DNA from: Camellia lanceoleosa
Lineage: Eukaryota; Streptophyta; Magnoliopsida; Ericales; Theaceae
Direction: 5' to 3'
Assembly (NCBI GenBank): GCA_025200525.1
Contig: CM045758.1
Span: forward strand, 2,852,001-2,916,000
Length of the DNA: 64,000 nucleotides
Under the pieces are notes generated by a model. It saw only the letters and a list, made by a program, of their open reading frames with translations. It ran no database searches and was not told where the DNA came from. The translations under genes were made by a program, and so were the position numbers. Shown in pieces: positions 32,119 to 44,485 of this stretch (its first letter is position 1; every line of letters begins with the position of its first letter).

Positions 32119-35100
32119 TTATTCCTCCTCTTCTGCCTCCTCCAGCCATTTTACAAAGCGCTCCATCGACTTCACAAAGGCTTGCCTGCAGCATATGGAA
32201 ATAGTACAATAATAAGCTGCAAGTTCTGTGAGAGAGAGAGAGAGAGGAAATGAAGGGGACGGCATGGAAAAAACTTTAGACTTCAAGCACAACCACCAAT
32301 CAAGAATTTAGTATTAGTCCAATCTTTTCTTTTTCTTTTTCTTTTTTGGCACCCAAATTGAACCATGAATAGAACAATTGTTAACCTGAGCACAAGTCAA
32401 GGGCACATGTTGAACATTAAAATAAAAATAAGAACAAAACAGTATCATGATGCCCCCTATACAAATTTGTCATAGTGGTGATTGGTAATGGCTAAATATA
32501 TGTGTGTCTAGTGTTAGCAACTCAAGGGGACGATAAAGGATAAAAAATAAAGATAAAGCAAAGAGAGAATGTGTCAGCTCTTTACTTAGTAAAATGTTTT
32601 ATTTGTTCTTCTTAGAAGTACACGTGGTGTGCATGTTGTCAATTTCCTTTAGGTTTGGCCACAAATATTGATGAAGGGGCCACATTACAAGTCACCTCAA
32701 ACTACAAGATTTTCTTTGTTCAAATTGAAACTATAAAAGACCAAAGTTAAATTTCTCTCAAACTACAGGACTACTAGTGTAATAAACCCAATATTATTTC
32801 AACTTCAATGATAACAAAAAATCAACAAGAAGGAAAATCAAAATGCATACCTGCCCTTCGGGTTTGGACCTTTACGATACCAGTAAAGAATGGTATCTTC
32901 TGCAAGCACATCCTGGTCATATAGAGCTCTCACAATGTCAGGGAACAACTTCATCAGCTTCGCATCCTCATAGCATTGGACCTGGACTTTGTACAAGAGT
33001 TCCAGCTCAAGCTTCCCGCTGGTGCAAAAGGTATTTAATAAATTTGCCCACATTTTCACCTGAACAAGAAAGATATAACCATTAACATTTCAAGCCAGTA
33101 AAGCTTCCCCCTTTTCCAAGAAGCAACCCCTCCCACTTGGATGGGACAGACCAAGTGACCAACAAATAATCCAAAGGAAAATCTCAGTGGAAGGATTACT
33201 AGGTAATATGAATGTTCTATTTCTGTCAGAGGGCAATACGAATGTTCTATCATGCTCCATCATATTAGCGATCACATTTTAGGGGAAGTAGGCCAACATT
33301 TCTATAGGAAGTTTCCAAGTCCATGACATCAACACATTAAAGCAATAACCCATTTATAGGCAATACAACAATATAAATGCATTGTTATATAAATTGTTCA
33401 CACAAAATAAAAAAAGATTACAGGAAAATTGATTATTTTGATTGCTCATGCTTGAGTCGACATAGCCTTAAACTCCCAAGCATGGGTCGGTACACATCCT
33501 TTTTTCACCATGGAACTTGGGCCATGAACTCTCCTAGAACATAGGCACTAATTTATCTATTTTCTTCCCCCATCCACTTACATACCACTTGAATTTAGTT
33601 TTTACCTTTGAAGTGCAGCATACTTATTCACTCATTATTGGTATTGGTTTTTACAGCAAATATTCAATCAATACGAGATGACTTTCCTTCATCATGTCTC
33701 AATTGGTGCTACATCTCACTTCTCATGCATGCACAAATATATTTCCTTGTATTGCCATGGTAGTATGAAACAATAATGGCCTTCCACCAACCAACTTACT
33801 AAATCTTCCCTTTCATTTAAATGGCCTTCAGTGACCACACAGCAGGAAACACTTTCTTCAAGTCACCCATCTACTACAATATTTACAGGTTACTTAACTC
33901 TAAACAATCCTCCTTGTCATATACACCATTAATTCAAAAATAATAGGATTCCTGGTCATAATAAGAGACCACAAAAGCACAAACATTTGAAAATTCATAA
34001 ATCCAGACTAGACTGACTAACTATATGATAAGAGGCGCCACTCAAAGTTAACATATGAAATTAAAATAAATAAATAAATAAATAATAAAAACTGTATATT
34101 TCAGACAGATATGCGATACCAATCACATTTTTAGTTTTTCATTTATTTACACACAATCCAAAAGTAAATTTAGTATGGGACCAAGAAAAAAAAATAATCA
34201 TTAAAAGTGGAATTTATACTGCCTGAATAAATGCAGTGTCAAATAATCATTCCATTGTATCTAATCGGGTTAACTATCTTTTGCACCCCAAGTAGTTAGA
34301 TTGATTTTTCACTTTTGACTTTCCGCATTTAAAAATGTGCAACACTAACAACCCATGATGTATGCAAAAAGAAGTGAACAACTTTAATAATTCAGCCATG
34401 TTCCTTGCCCCAAGAGGATATAATTAACTAACTATAAATTGAAACATCAGCATGTCCATAATCTTGCAAGCACATTTAATACCATAGTAACATAGCCCGA
34501 AATTTACATAAGCAAACAAAAATAATAAAACCTTCCCTTTTCTCCGCCAAACAATGAATGAAAAGCACAGAAGATTTCAAACATAACTTATACCATAAAC
34601 CAAGAATTGACACAACAGATTTAGGTTCCATTTAGATACAAAATGCGAATTTGAAATAAAAGGTATTTAAGGTTAAAGTTTATAAATTTGTAAGGAAGAT
34701 AGCTGTTGGAGGTAGATTGTAATTCTTAAATGGAGGGGATTGAATAGAGATAGAAAAAAGGCACATTTTGTTATGTACTCCTTGCTACAAGTAGGATCAT
34801 TCATGAAAGGATTTCAAATAACTACTTATTCAACAAGTTATTTTCAAATCCATCAATCAACAACTCAAATATATTATTGAAAATCTAGATCTAAGATATT
34901 ACATTGATGTAAAGGTTATAATCATAGAGAAGTCATTTTGTGCAAATTATGTCAAAGGAGTTTGTACCCAATCTACCCATTCCAAACCCCCATCAAATGG
35001 GGACTAAACTAGGTGTGGTTTAAATCCGGAAATAACTGATACTATATTCCATTCATTTCAAATCCATAAATCCAAATGTAACTAGATATTTTGTTTCTTG

Positions 35101-36940
35101 CTTTTTTGTCCCATTTTGTTGGCTGAACAAGTTCAAAATAAAAAAAAAAAGGTGACAGATTTAATGGCAGAAATGTTTCTGGTACATGATAGCTAAATTA
35201 ATGTAATCTAATGTCTAATGTATACCTGGCGCCAGGGCAGCATTAGCATTCTGCTGTTGGTTCTTCCCAGACCATTTGAACTGCGTCGTCCCATTATGAC
35301 ATCGTACAAAATCCGCTTTAACCTCAATGTCCGGTAATTTGCATCCTTAACTATGTTGCTTCACAGTTTCTACCGACTTCAAGATATATCAGTTTCCTCT
35401 GCAATCTGGAGTTGTTAATGCAGATTTCATTTCTTTTCAGTTTCACCTCAAATATCTTCTTCTCATGGTATTCAACCAAGGGGTACCAGCCCTGCCTTGC
35501 TGAGAGAGAAACATAGGTAAATATGGATCAATTCAACTTAGCACTTAAAGAACAAATTCCATTGACAAAGAACAATACATACTATGAAGGTTTTTTACTG
35601 GCCACTTAAAAACAAGAGTTTATGAGAGAGAGAGATGATTACTGGAAACCAAGAGTGTAATCTAAAGGTTCAAATTATGACATCATTCTTGCTATAAGTA
35701 TTGTTGCCGATTAGTATACCCAACACCTGACCCATGATGTTCTGAAAATACTCTCAAAACATACCAAATGCAGTAATGACCATATAAAATATCCCAAAAA
35801 GCACATATTATTTTATAAAAAAAAAGTTTCCAAGAAACAACATAATGTTGTTTTCTCTTGTCTAACTTTTACATGTTTTCCTGTCAATGATACTAAACAG
35901 TTACATCTCATACTTTTTTACAACTTAGGGAGAGTAGCCTTCAGAGAAATTCGTATTTTAAAAACTAATAAAAAAGCCATGGATTTTTTAACCACCAAAT
36001 ATTATTCTATTTCCCCTAAGCTGGAAAACAAGTAGATCTAGCCTCATTTCGCCAATTCCATGAAATCTCAATTTGCTGAGCATAAATCCATGAGTACACT
36101 AAAACCCAACCCAAATGACAATTTGTATTGTATGATGAACCCTTGAGGAAACTAAAAAGAATGTACAATCAACATTAAAAACCCGTAGCAAAAATCTCAC
36201 TACATCACTACCACTTGTGAAATAACAAAAAAAAACGATAGCTAATTCAAGAGGTGAAGAGGTGTACACAAAAAAGAGGAAGAGAGAACCAAACTGAAAA
36301 GGGTTATTCTTCCAGAAGGGAGAAAAAATTTATAAGACATACTAAATCAAAAGCATTGTATTAAACATAAACAGCACAAAAAGCATGAAAATTTAGCGAG
36401 TGAGCAGAAGCAGATAATGCGCCAACAATCTCAACAATGAGATTATATTTTAGAAATACTCACCGCAACATCATCTTGTTAGCTGACACAAAACACTTAC
36501 GTGAAATGCTCAGAAAATGCCTCAACCGACACGTTAGAAGATGGGAAGAAATTAAAGAGAAGGTGTCCTCCATTTACCACGCTTCAAAATGAAATCAAAT
36601 CATCAAATAACTATCAATTAAATACTCCTTGAAGAGTCTGTATAAATGAAAAAGAACTATCCCTTTGGCAACAAGATTATCCTTGAGCAGTGGCTGGAAC
36701 ACAGTATCCAGGGGAAGACCAGCAGCTTCTGTGAGAATGCAAGTGCTGTGAAAATGGCAACTTCTTCCTCTCATTTTCCTCAAAAAAGCTCCAAGGACTG
36801 CAGGAATTTTATGACATTTTCAAGATTCTTTGAGAAAGGTCTTCGTCGCAAAATCTTCTGTATGTAGATTACAGATGGCAAATGGCTTCCCGTTTTGGCT
36901 CACAGTCTATTATAAGAAAAGATTGGGCGCTCCCCTCATC
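32119..36940 (-). CDS. BZW2-like (eIF5-mimic) gene, 5' end lost in the gap, many frameshifts
   Basis: Minus-strand exons: 36940-36501 (open at the gap), 35499-35226, 33059-32851 and 32185-32119, with stop at 32121-32119. Together they follow a plant basic-leucine-zipper-and-W2 protein (~411 residues): IDCEPKREAI, VIYIQKILRRRPF, LQSLELFEENERKK, VFQPLLKDNLVAKGIV and AFSEHFT in the first, LVEYHEKKIFEVKLK, LPDIEVK and WSGKNQQQNANAAL in the second, then the intact W2 domain (CYEDAKLMKLFP, LYDQDVLAEDTILYW, FVKWLEEAEEEE). Splice sites are GT-AG with correct phases. Exons 3' of 33.1 kb are intact, whereas the two nearest the contig end have at least eight single-base indels, for example CTGGCGCCAG where CTGCGCCAG is expected. 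Eukaryotic BZW proteins mimic eIF5 and bind eIF2 to restrain start-site choice. Broken exons clustering at the contig edge suggest poor consensus; a pseudogene is the alternative. The introns (32186-32850, 33060-35225, 35500-36500) hold nothing recognised. Confidence 0.85.
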
Positions 36941-37040
36941 NNNNNNNNNNNNNNNNNNNNNNNNNNNNNNNNNNNNNNNNNNNNNNNNNNNNNNNNNNNN
37001 NNNNNNNNNNNNNNNNNNNNNNNNNNNNNNNNNNNNNNNN
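36941..37040. other. Assembly gap of exactly 100 N
   Basis: One hundred N characters separate two contigs. The round number is the usual placeholder for a scaffold join of unknown size, not a measured gap. The left contig ends inside a coding exon of the BZW2-like gene. The right contig begins in a short T-run at the edge of a dispersed repeat. Nothing in the sequence proves that the two contigs are adjacent. Confidence 0.97.
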
Positions 37041-37476
37041 TTTTTAAAGCTTAGTTGGCGAGGTCACTAAGAGGGAGAGAGGAAGGAATATTTACTTACC
37101 CCATCGACTTGAATCCAATTCAAAGTGCAATACCCATTATTGATAATACTTGATTTTGAAGTTTTGTAAGAATCATTGAAAGCATTTGAATATAATATAA
37201 CAAATTTGGTCTTTCACAAGTTCCCTTATTTATTTTGGGGAGGAAGCTAATTTGGTTGGCATGGAAGTGAAGCCCTTCACTCCCTCTTTAACCCTCAGGT
37301 TCAATCTCCTTCCTAACAAACAAAGGAAAGCGTATACATCCTTACCCTCTTCCTCCCCACCTTCCTTTCCTCCAACTTTTCCATCTTCTACCATGGAACT
37401 CACGAGAAGACTTGTTCGATGAGCAAAAAGCTAGATGATGAAAGAAAGAAGAGAGGGAGTGATGACTAAATCTTTT
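37041..37476. repeat. Third, diverged copy of the intron-2 repeat at the contig start
   Basis: Matches 6212-6621 with scattered substitutions and small indels (for example GTTAGTTGGCGAGG against GTTTAGTTGACGAGG). It stops matching exactly after GATGACTAAATCTTTT. The contig begins in the T-run that precedes the repeat in the other copies, so the assembly probably broke there. Confidence 0.8.
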
Positions 37477-38330
37477 ACAAAGAATAGAACCTATCCTTTC
37501 TTCTCCCAAACAATCATATATGTACAATATATTTAAATATATAATCATATATGGAGTACATCTATTTTCCCCGCTTAAAACAATCATACATATACAATGT
37601 ATTTAAAACATGATCATATTGGTGATAACCCACCATTAGATTAGTTTTAATTCACCTAATCCTCATACAATTTCTACAACAATCATAGCTATCATTAAAC
37701 CGATAACCTCATCTGATTATTTCTAGCGAGATATACAATCTGTCCCCGAGATAGATAATTTATTCAAAATTTCCAAAGATGAAGTATTATCTGCCACCAT
37801 CCTATTTATTCAAAACTCATTCAATTTCATGTTCCACAACATCAATTTCATTTACTTATACACAATAAATTTTATGATCATTTTAGGACAAATCCCTTCT
37901 TTTCTCAAGTATCAACCAAGTAGCATTTTCAAAACCCGTCCATCATTTATCCCCTGCATTTCATCAAAACCCCTATTTCCATTTTACCACTCAAACCCTA
38001 GGTTTGTTCACATTATCCCCAAATCCAATCATTGTTACACAATGACAAATAACTAAGTTAAAAACCATATTAAAAGTATAGAAAATCCGTACTTTAAGTT
38101 TTAGAAGATCAATGGAGTAAGGATGGAACTTCAACAATGTTGAAACCAAACTCTAATCGAGATCAAATGAAGCTTTCAAGGTGCTTTACCCTTTTTCCAA
38201 AAGACAACTAGGCGGAGAGATCAATAGATTTAGGAGAAAAATGTAGAAGAGAGAGTAAAGATTTAGGTTTTTGGAAAGTTTTAGAGAGAGTGAAGAATGA
38301 TGAAAAAAGTGATATAAAATATCACTTTCG
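37477..38330. other. Unique stretch at the start of contig 2, no gene seen
   Basis: AT-rich sequence between the dispersed repeat and the GC-richer block. It contains ATACATATACAATGTATTTA-type repeats at 37510-37605. No supported reading frame. It has no counterpart in this window; if copy A and B are alleles, its counterpart would lie upstream of position 1. Confidence 0.4.
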
Positions 38331-38720
38331 GCGATTTGATATCTTACGGTAGCGGAATCACCAGTCTGAGAGTTGGCGTTCGGCGTTGAACACAAATTGT
38401 TCGCTCGAGACACAGAAAGGCGCTCGAGCACGCAAGACACAACGAATGCTCATCGCTTCGGCGCAGAAATTACGCCCGCTTCGGCGTAGAAAATATCGAT
38501 TCTAGAAGTTTTGCGCTACAACAAACCAACACTTCGGCGCGGGAAAAGGCGGCTCGGCGTCCCCTATACTTCGATCGTGAAATGCAGCTCAAATTGTAGA
38601 AAACACATTTTCCAGTAGTTTCAGACACGCAGAAGTATTGAGAAGTTTGCACAAATCGATTCAGCGCCAAGAATGACGCTCGGCGATGAAAGCAAAATCA
38701 CCGGGCAATAAAAGTTTGGA
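38331..38720. repeat. GC-richer block with repeated CGGCG/CGCTC motifs
   Basis: A ~390-bp block with many copies of GCTCGGCG, CTTCGGCG and CGCTCGAG in AT-rich surroundings. It resembles the repeat-rich LTRs of some plant Gypsy elements, and the local excess of CG-containing strings could also reflect the consensus errors seen in copy B. No coding sequence, paired LTR or boundary was found. Confidence 0.3.
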
Positions 38721-39621
38721 AAAATAAGCAACCAACTATTCTTAAATGCACAACTACTGATCCAATAACCAAAAAGCAGAGGGATACAAGGAAACAAGAT
38801 ATGAATCTCTATTCAAAATCATACAAAATGCAAATCCCAGAATTACTACAAGTGGCGATGTCAAAGCGGAATAGCCTATAGATGATTTCAAAATTTGAAG
38901 AATTTAAGCGCCTTGGTCAGCAATATCGATCTGCGACATTGAAGATCAACACTCTCGATTAAATGAGAAGTTACATTTTTAAATTGCATAAATTTGTATC
39001 GGATCTAAGAGTTTCATCGAGATTTGTAAGTGTTGTTGGAGTTTTAGGTTTTGCTTTAATTCGTGTTTGATTATTGATGCGAGTTAAATCGGGTATGTTG
39101 ATTTGTTGATTAATTTTATTTTTTATTTTTATTGTGTATGATCGATTTTTGTTTGACAAATGAAAGTAAATTTACTATGGTATATGCTTTACATTTTTTG
39201 TTTTTGTGAGAATGGCGTAAAATTTTACTCTAGTATGTACTATGTTTTATTTGATAAAATGAGAGTAAAATTTTATTACGGTATGTTCGATTGACGCTTT
39301 CGAACAATGAATTCAAGCGATAAAAGCAGTGAAGAGACAAAGCGGTTCCGTCATTTGATATTTGCCCATTTATATAAAAAGGTATTTAGGTTTTCATTAT
39401 ATATATATATATATATTTAATGAACTTTTAGAACCATTATTTTTATTCCATGGGTTTATACAAAAATCCCGATAAGAGGGCTTTTCACCAAAATTCCCTT
39501 ATTTTTTAGTAGAAAGCCACCTAAAATATCTGCCCAAACCGTACGGATCATTCTTGACCCACTTTCTCAACACCTTAATTTTCACAAGTGCAGTTGAACC
39601 AAATTTGTCGTCCCTTTCTCT

Positions 39622-42600
39622 TAGAGATGGCAATCGGAACCCGGCTCGATGGGGACCCGATCCCCCTACCTCGAATTGAGTGGTGATTCCCCGAAAAATA
39701 CCCCTGACGGGTCGGGGGTGGTATTAAAAATTAAATCCAGATGATATCACGGGCGGGGCGAGGATACATGTTTCGACCTGGACATGCCGACTCAGACCTC
39801 GATCCACTTGATCCTCCCGTTTGCCCGATGTAAAATCCTTTGTTTGCCCTTATATATATATATATATATATCTATTCTATTATTAAAAGCCAACACCAAC
39901 TTTGTTGTCATGAAGCCTAACTTAGAATTTTTTCCAATTTTAGAAAATGACCATAATTTCTTGAATAATTATATTATTTTACACTTATATCGGTTTGTAG
40001 TTGAGGTAACATGGGAAATTTAAACCATTGATTTACTACCCACATTTTCCACTACCCCACGTTTCTAAAGCGCATAGCGATTTCAAATCGGGTGACACGG
40101 TTCAAATCGGGTTCAACATCTTCCAAAAGTGCGAACATCTTAGTTGCATTTTCCGTTTGTTTTCGATTTAGGTCAAAAGTTCTATCCATCTTCACGTATT
40201 TGGTAAGTTCTCTTACGAAAGTTATCCATATTTGGTAAGTTCTCTTTTGTATTTGGTTCTATCAGATTTCAATTTCACGTGTTATGTTATGTGTAGGTAT
40301 TCTAGACAAAGCATCAAAACTAAAGTGTTGAATTTAAAAATAGTATTAGAGTGGTGCCATATTAATATGGCCATTTAAAAAAAAACTTGACAAAGGATCA
40401 AAACTAAGTGTTGTATATCAAGCGATAACATATATGGAAGGAGATAAACTCCTTTGGGATGACTTTCTAGCCAATCAATCCAGAATCGACCTTATCCTCT
40501 CTGCATCTTGTGAATTTCATGCTCTCTGCGGTGTTTCTCTCTCCAACACCGGCATAACTCCACCAACATAACTTGCATACAACAACAACAACAACCACCC
40601 ACATTATCAACCTCTCGAGCGGAATGATTATGTAGTTTTGTTTTGGATGCTATACATAGGAGCGGTTTCTTGGGTTATAGTGTGTGTGTCATCTTCCTTT
40701 TTATTTGGTTAGTTAACATCTTCACTATTTTGCATGTATTTTGCATTTGTTTCTATATGATTATTGGTTTTAATAATAGAATAAATAGATGGGTGTGCTT
40801 TATATTTTACGTACTCAAAGTTACGTCCAATTTCTATATGATTAAATGGTGATGCTTATTCCAATTCCTTTTTTAAAAGCTTTTGGTGATTGTGTGTTTG
40901 TGTGTAGATTCTACAACAAGGGCGAGGTCGGAAAAAGCATTAGCCATAATAGTAGGCGTCTTGGCGGTCTCGCCGTTTTGATCATTCTTCTCTCTGTTTG
41001 TCACAAAGCACTTGGTATGATCTCTCTCCATTTTATCATTCGATAAACAAAAGACAAAAAATGAAATTGGGTTAAGCTCCTCATTTTACCATCCAGATTG
41101 AATGATACAAATATTTTATTCTGTAAAATCTACTGAAAAGAGTATCCAATGAAATAGTTTATTAAGTTTATTGAACAATGAAATTCATATAATTGGATTA
41201 CATTTATCTTATAAAATAAATAAATAAATTACCTATATTAAAAATTATATTATCCGTTCAATTTTCTTTGATCAAATTAATCAAAAAATTTATATGAACT
41301 ATTTTGTGGATAAACCCTACAAATGAATGGTTGTTTCAAGCACTAGGTGAGCCTCATAGTGGGTATGTTAATTAAGTAAACCAACCTCCTGTCCATGTTT
41401 GGAAAAATTGTGATTTTTAAAAAAAAATTTTTGAAGGTATTGTTTGAGTAGTATAAAATGTGATTGTTATAATAGGGACCAAATTGACATATCGTGCAAA
41501 CATCAGATATCATTTATATAATTTATCTGCAATTATTTTTATTTGGACCGAAGCGATAGTTTTTATTTTATTTTTTTATAAATAGCCATTAGAGTCAATT
41601 GATATGGTGAAGTTAACTACTAGGCAAATCATAATGAGTCTTCAAAGAGTAAGATGAATAAATATGTTTAATAATTCTTTGGCTCTTTTATTCTGTAATT
41701 TTTAGTTTTCTTTCTGTACATCAAATCTGTTTCATTGTTACTATTTATTTTTCATTATGAGTATTCTAAGTGTCTTAGGTGTCTACTTTTCTATTTTGTG
41801 TACGTATATACTTATGTAAATAACAATAGAGTTTGTCTGTTTGGTATGTTTTTATTTGGTATTTTTTCACATACTATTTATTTTATTTTTGTTTCTCTTA
41901 TTCAATTTTTGGTTTATACAGTGTGGAGATGCATCACGATCCAATAGGATATGTTAATTAAGTAAAACCAACTTCCTACCCATGTTTTTTAAGGGCAAAT
42001 TACAAACACCCTAGGGTTTGGTGAAAATCTGATTCACGAGGTTTGAAATTACATCCACTGAGGTTTACATTTTCATAACAAATTGCCCTAGGGTTTTTAT
42101 TTTCATCTGATTCCCCTAATTTTTCCTAATTTATTATGAAAATTTGACCCTCGAAATTTGTAATTCTCAAACCTCGAGAATCGTATTTTACTAAACCTCG
42201 AGGGTGTTTATAATTCCATAAAACCCATAATTCAGTTTTAAAAACTTTTGGGCTTTTTGGGGCTTTTTCCCATAATTTAGGGTCATGAAAATATGTATTT
42301 TTGTATTTTTATTTTTTGTATCTTATTAATTATACTTTTGGTAATACTAAATATTCCAACTAAATCAAACATTATTTTGCGTTGTATTTTTTGGTGTAAT
42401 AATGTAAATTTTTGTGTACGTTGCTTTATGACTTTGTGTTGTTCAGAATAAACAACTTCTCGAGTGATTCTTTATCTACACTTATCTACTTTGATTGTAA
42501 GTATTCTAGACTTATTGATGGATTATTGTAGAGTTTTTTTTTTTTTTTTCCCCCAATTTAGAGTTGAGTATGCTTTATTTGAGATAATGCAGAAATATAT

Positions 42601-44304
42601 GAGAATGTGTATATATCATATTAAATTCAGAAAAAAAAAAATTATGCAATTGAATATATAAATTAAAAAAAAATCAAATTGAATGAGGATGTATTAAGCG
42701 TTTGAAAACAACTTTCTTGAAGTCTTGAAGCCATTGTCTTAGAAATTTTTTCCATTTTTCCTAAAATGACCTTAACATTGTAAATAATTATACTATTTCT
42801 ACACTTATATCAGTTTCTATTTAAGGGTAACATGATAAATTACTAATTCACAAACTGAATAACCTCCACTACCCACGTTTCACAAATGCTACAATTCCAC
42901 ATTTACAAAACAACTACTGTTGCTAGCCATTTTCTCAGTTCCTCTTTATTTACAAACTTTTCCTACTCTTTTGGGAAAACACTATTCAACTATTCAAACA
43001 ACTTTTTCCTTTTTTTTTTTTTATTTGGTGGAGAAAGACTAATCAACTATATTCAATTTTATGGACTAATCATCTAACTGCTGTAAGTGTACTATTGTTA
43101 AGCTTTTGTTTGGTTTTTGTGTATAAATTCAGTATTTTAAAATTAAATTTGTTTGTTTACTTAATTTTGTGTGTTTGTTATATAAAATGTGTTTGTTATT
43201 TAAAATAAAATTCAGTACTCTTAAAAAAATCATATAAAATAGTATCTTGGATTTTTTTGTATTTTTTTTGTGTAATTATACTTTCTATAAAAAAAATTTA
43301 TAGAAAAAAAAATTATTAGTTTGATTTATTTGTTAATACAATCAGTGTTCATAAAATTTCTTTTTTAAAAAAAAATTATTGATTTAATTTGTTTGTTAAT
43401 ATAATCAGCATTTTAAGCATTTTTAAATTTAAAATGTATATCAATGTATTCTATTATTAAAAGGGAACAGCTTTCTTAGAGTCTTCAACTCAATGTCTTA
43501 AAAAAAAAAAAAATTCATTTTTTCTAAAATGACCTTAACATACTATTTTTGCGCTTATATCAATTTCTAATTAAGGATAACATGATAAATTATTAATTCA
43601 CAAACTGAATAACTTCTACTACCCACGTTTCGCAAAACGCTGCAGTTCTACATTTACAAAAACAACTGCTGTTGCTAGGGTTTGGTTAAACCAAACCTCA
43701 CCTCATCTCAGATTCTCAGTCCCTTCTATCTTCCTCTCTGTCTCTTCTCTCTCTCTCTCTCCTACTCTCACTTTCGCACCTCTCCGCGATGCCGATGGTC
43801 CTCCTCCGTCGTCCTCCTCCGACACAGATCTCAGTTTTTTTGAAACAGATTGTGTATGTATACAGATTTTTTTTTTTTTTTTTTGTGTTGTTGAAACAAT
43901 TTTTTATATGTGTATGTGTACAGATTTTTTTTTTATAATATTTTTTGAACGAATACAGATCTGTTTGTGTGCATACAGATTTTTTTTTAAACGAATACAG
44001 ATCTGTTTGTGTGTATACAGAATTTTTTTTAAATTTTTTTTGAACGAAAACTGATCTGTTGTTGAAACAAATCTGTTTGTGTATACATGTATGGTGGTGA
44101 TGTTGTTGTTGATGGTGTTGTTGAACAAAACAGATTTGGGCTGGGGAAATTTCGGGGTCGGGAAAACCCGATCCCGTTAGAAGGGGTGGGGGCGGTGATA
44201 GGTTCCCCATCGGGGCGGGGGCGAGGACGGGGAGATTTTCACAATCGGAGATCGGGGGCGGAGGGTGTAACCCCCAGCCCTGCCCCGGCCCATTGCCTTT
44301 CCTA
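39622..44304. mobile_element. hAT-like element, copy B
   Basis: Counterpart of 582-5415 with the same 8-bp target duplication CTTTCTCT at 39614-39621 and 44305-44312, so the insertion predates the separation of the two copies. It is 4683 bases long. It lacks the nested MITE found at 4495-4752 in copy A and instead carries another MITE at 41993-42214. The right-end TIR reads TAGGAAAGGCAA. Confidence 0.8.
41993..42214. mobile_element. MITE present only in copy B
   Basis: About 220 bp with terminal inverted repeats over ~35 bases (left GGGCAAATTACAAACACCCT; right, on the minus strand, GGAATTATAAACACCCTCGA). The ends belong to the same family as the Mutator-like MITE at 11884-12229. Copy A at 3019-3081 has a different ~63-bp segment here and no insertion, so the event combined gain of the element with loss of local sequence, or the 63 bp were deleted separately. 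Confidence 0.7.
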
Positions 44305-44485
44305 CTTTCTCTCCCTCAAAAACCTTAACTCCTCTCTGCACTCGAATTCACGAACCCTAACTTTCAATCACTGAGATTACCGCAAATAAATTTGTAATCA
44401 CTGAGATTACAACTAAATTTTGCCACTAAAAATTTTGCCAACGATTTATAGTGTAAGCTCATTGATACTTCAACTTTGCTCTCAG

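Noticed and set aside
36830..37070. Open frames running across the N gap
   Set aside because: They consist largely of undetermined residues and have no meaning.
43716..44210. 164-codon minus-strand open frame
   Set aside because: It runs through the T-rich tandem repeat and CT tracts of the hAT element. The product is low-complexity and the frame is broken in copy A.
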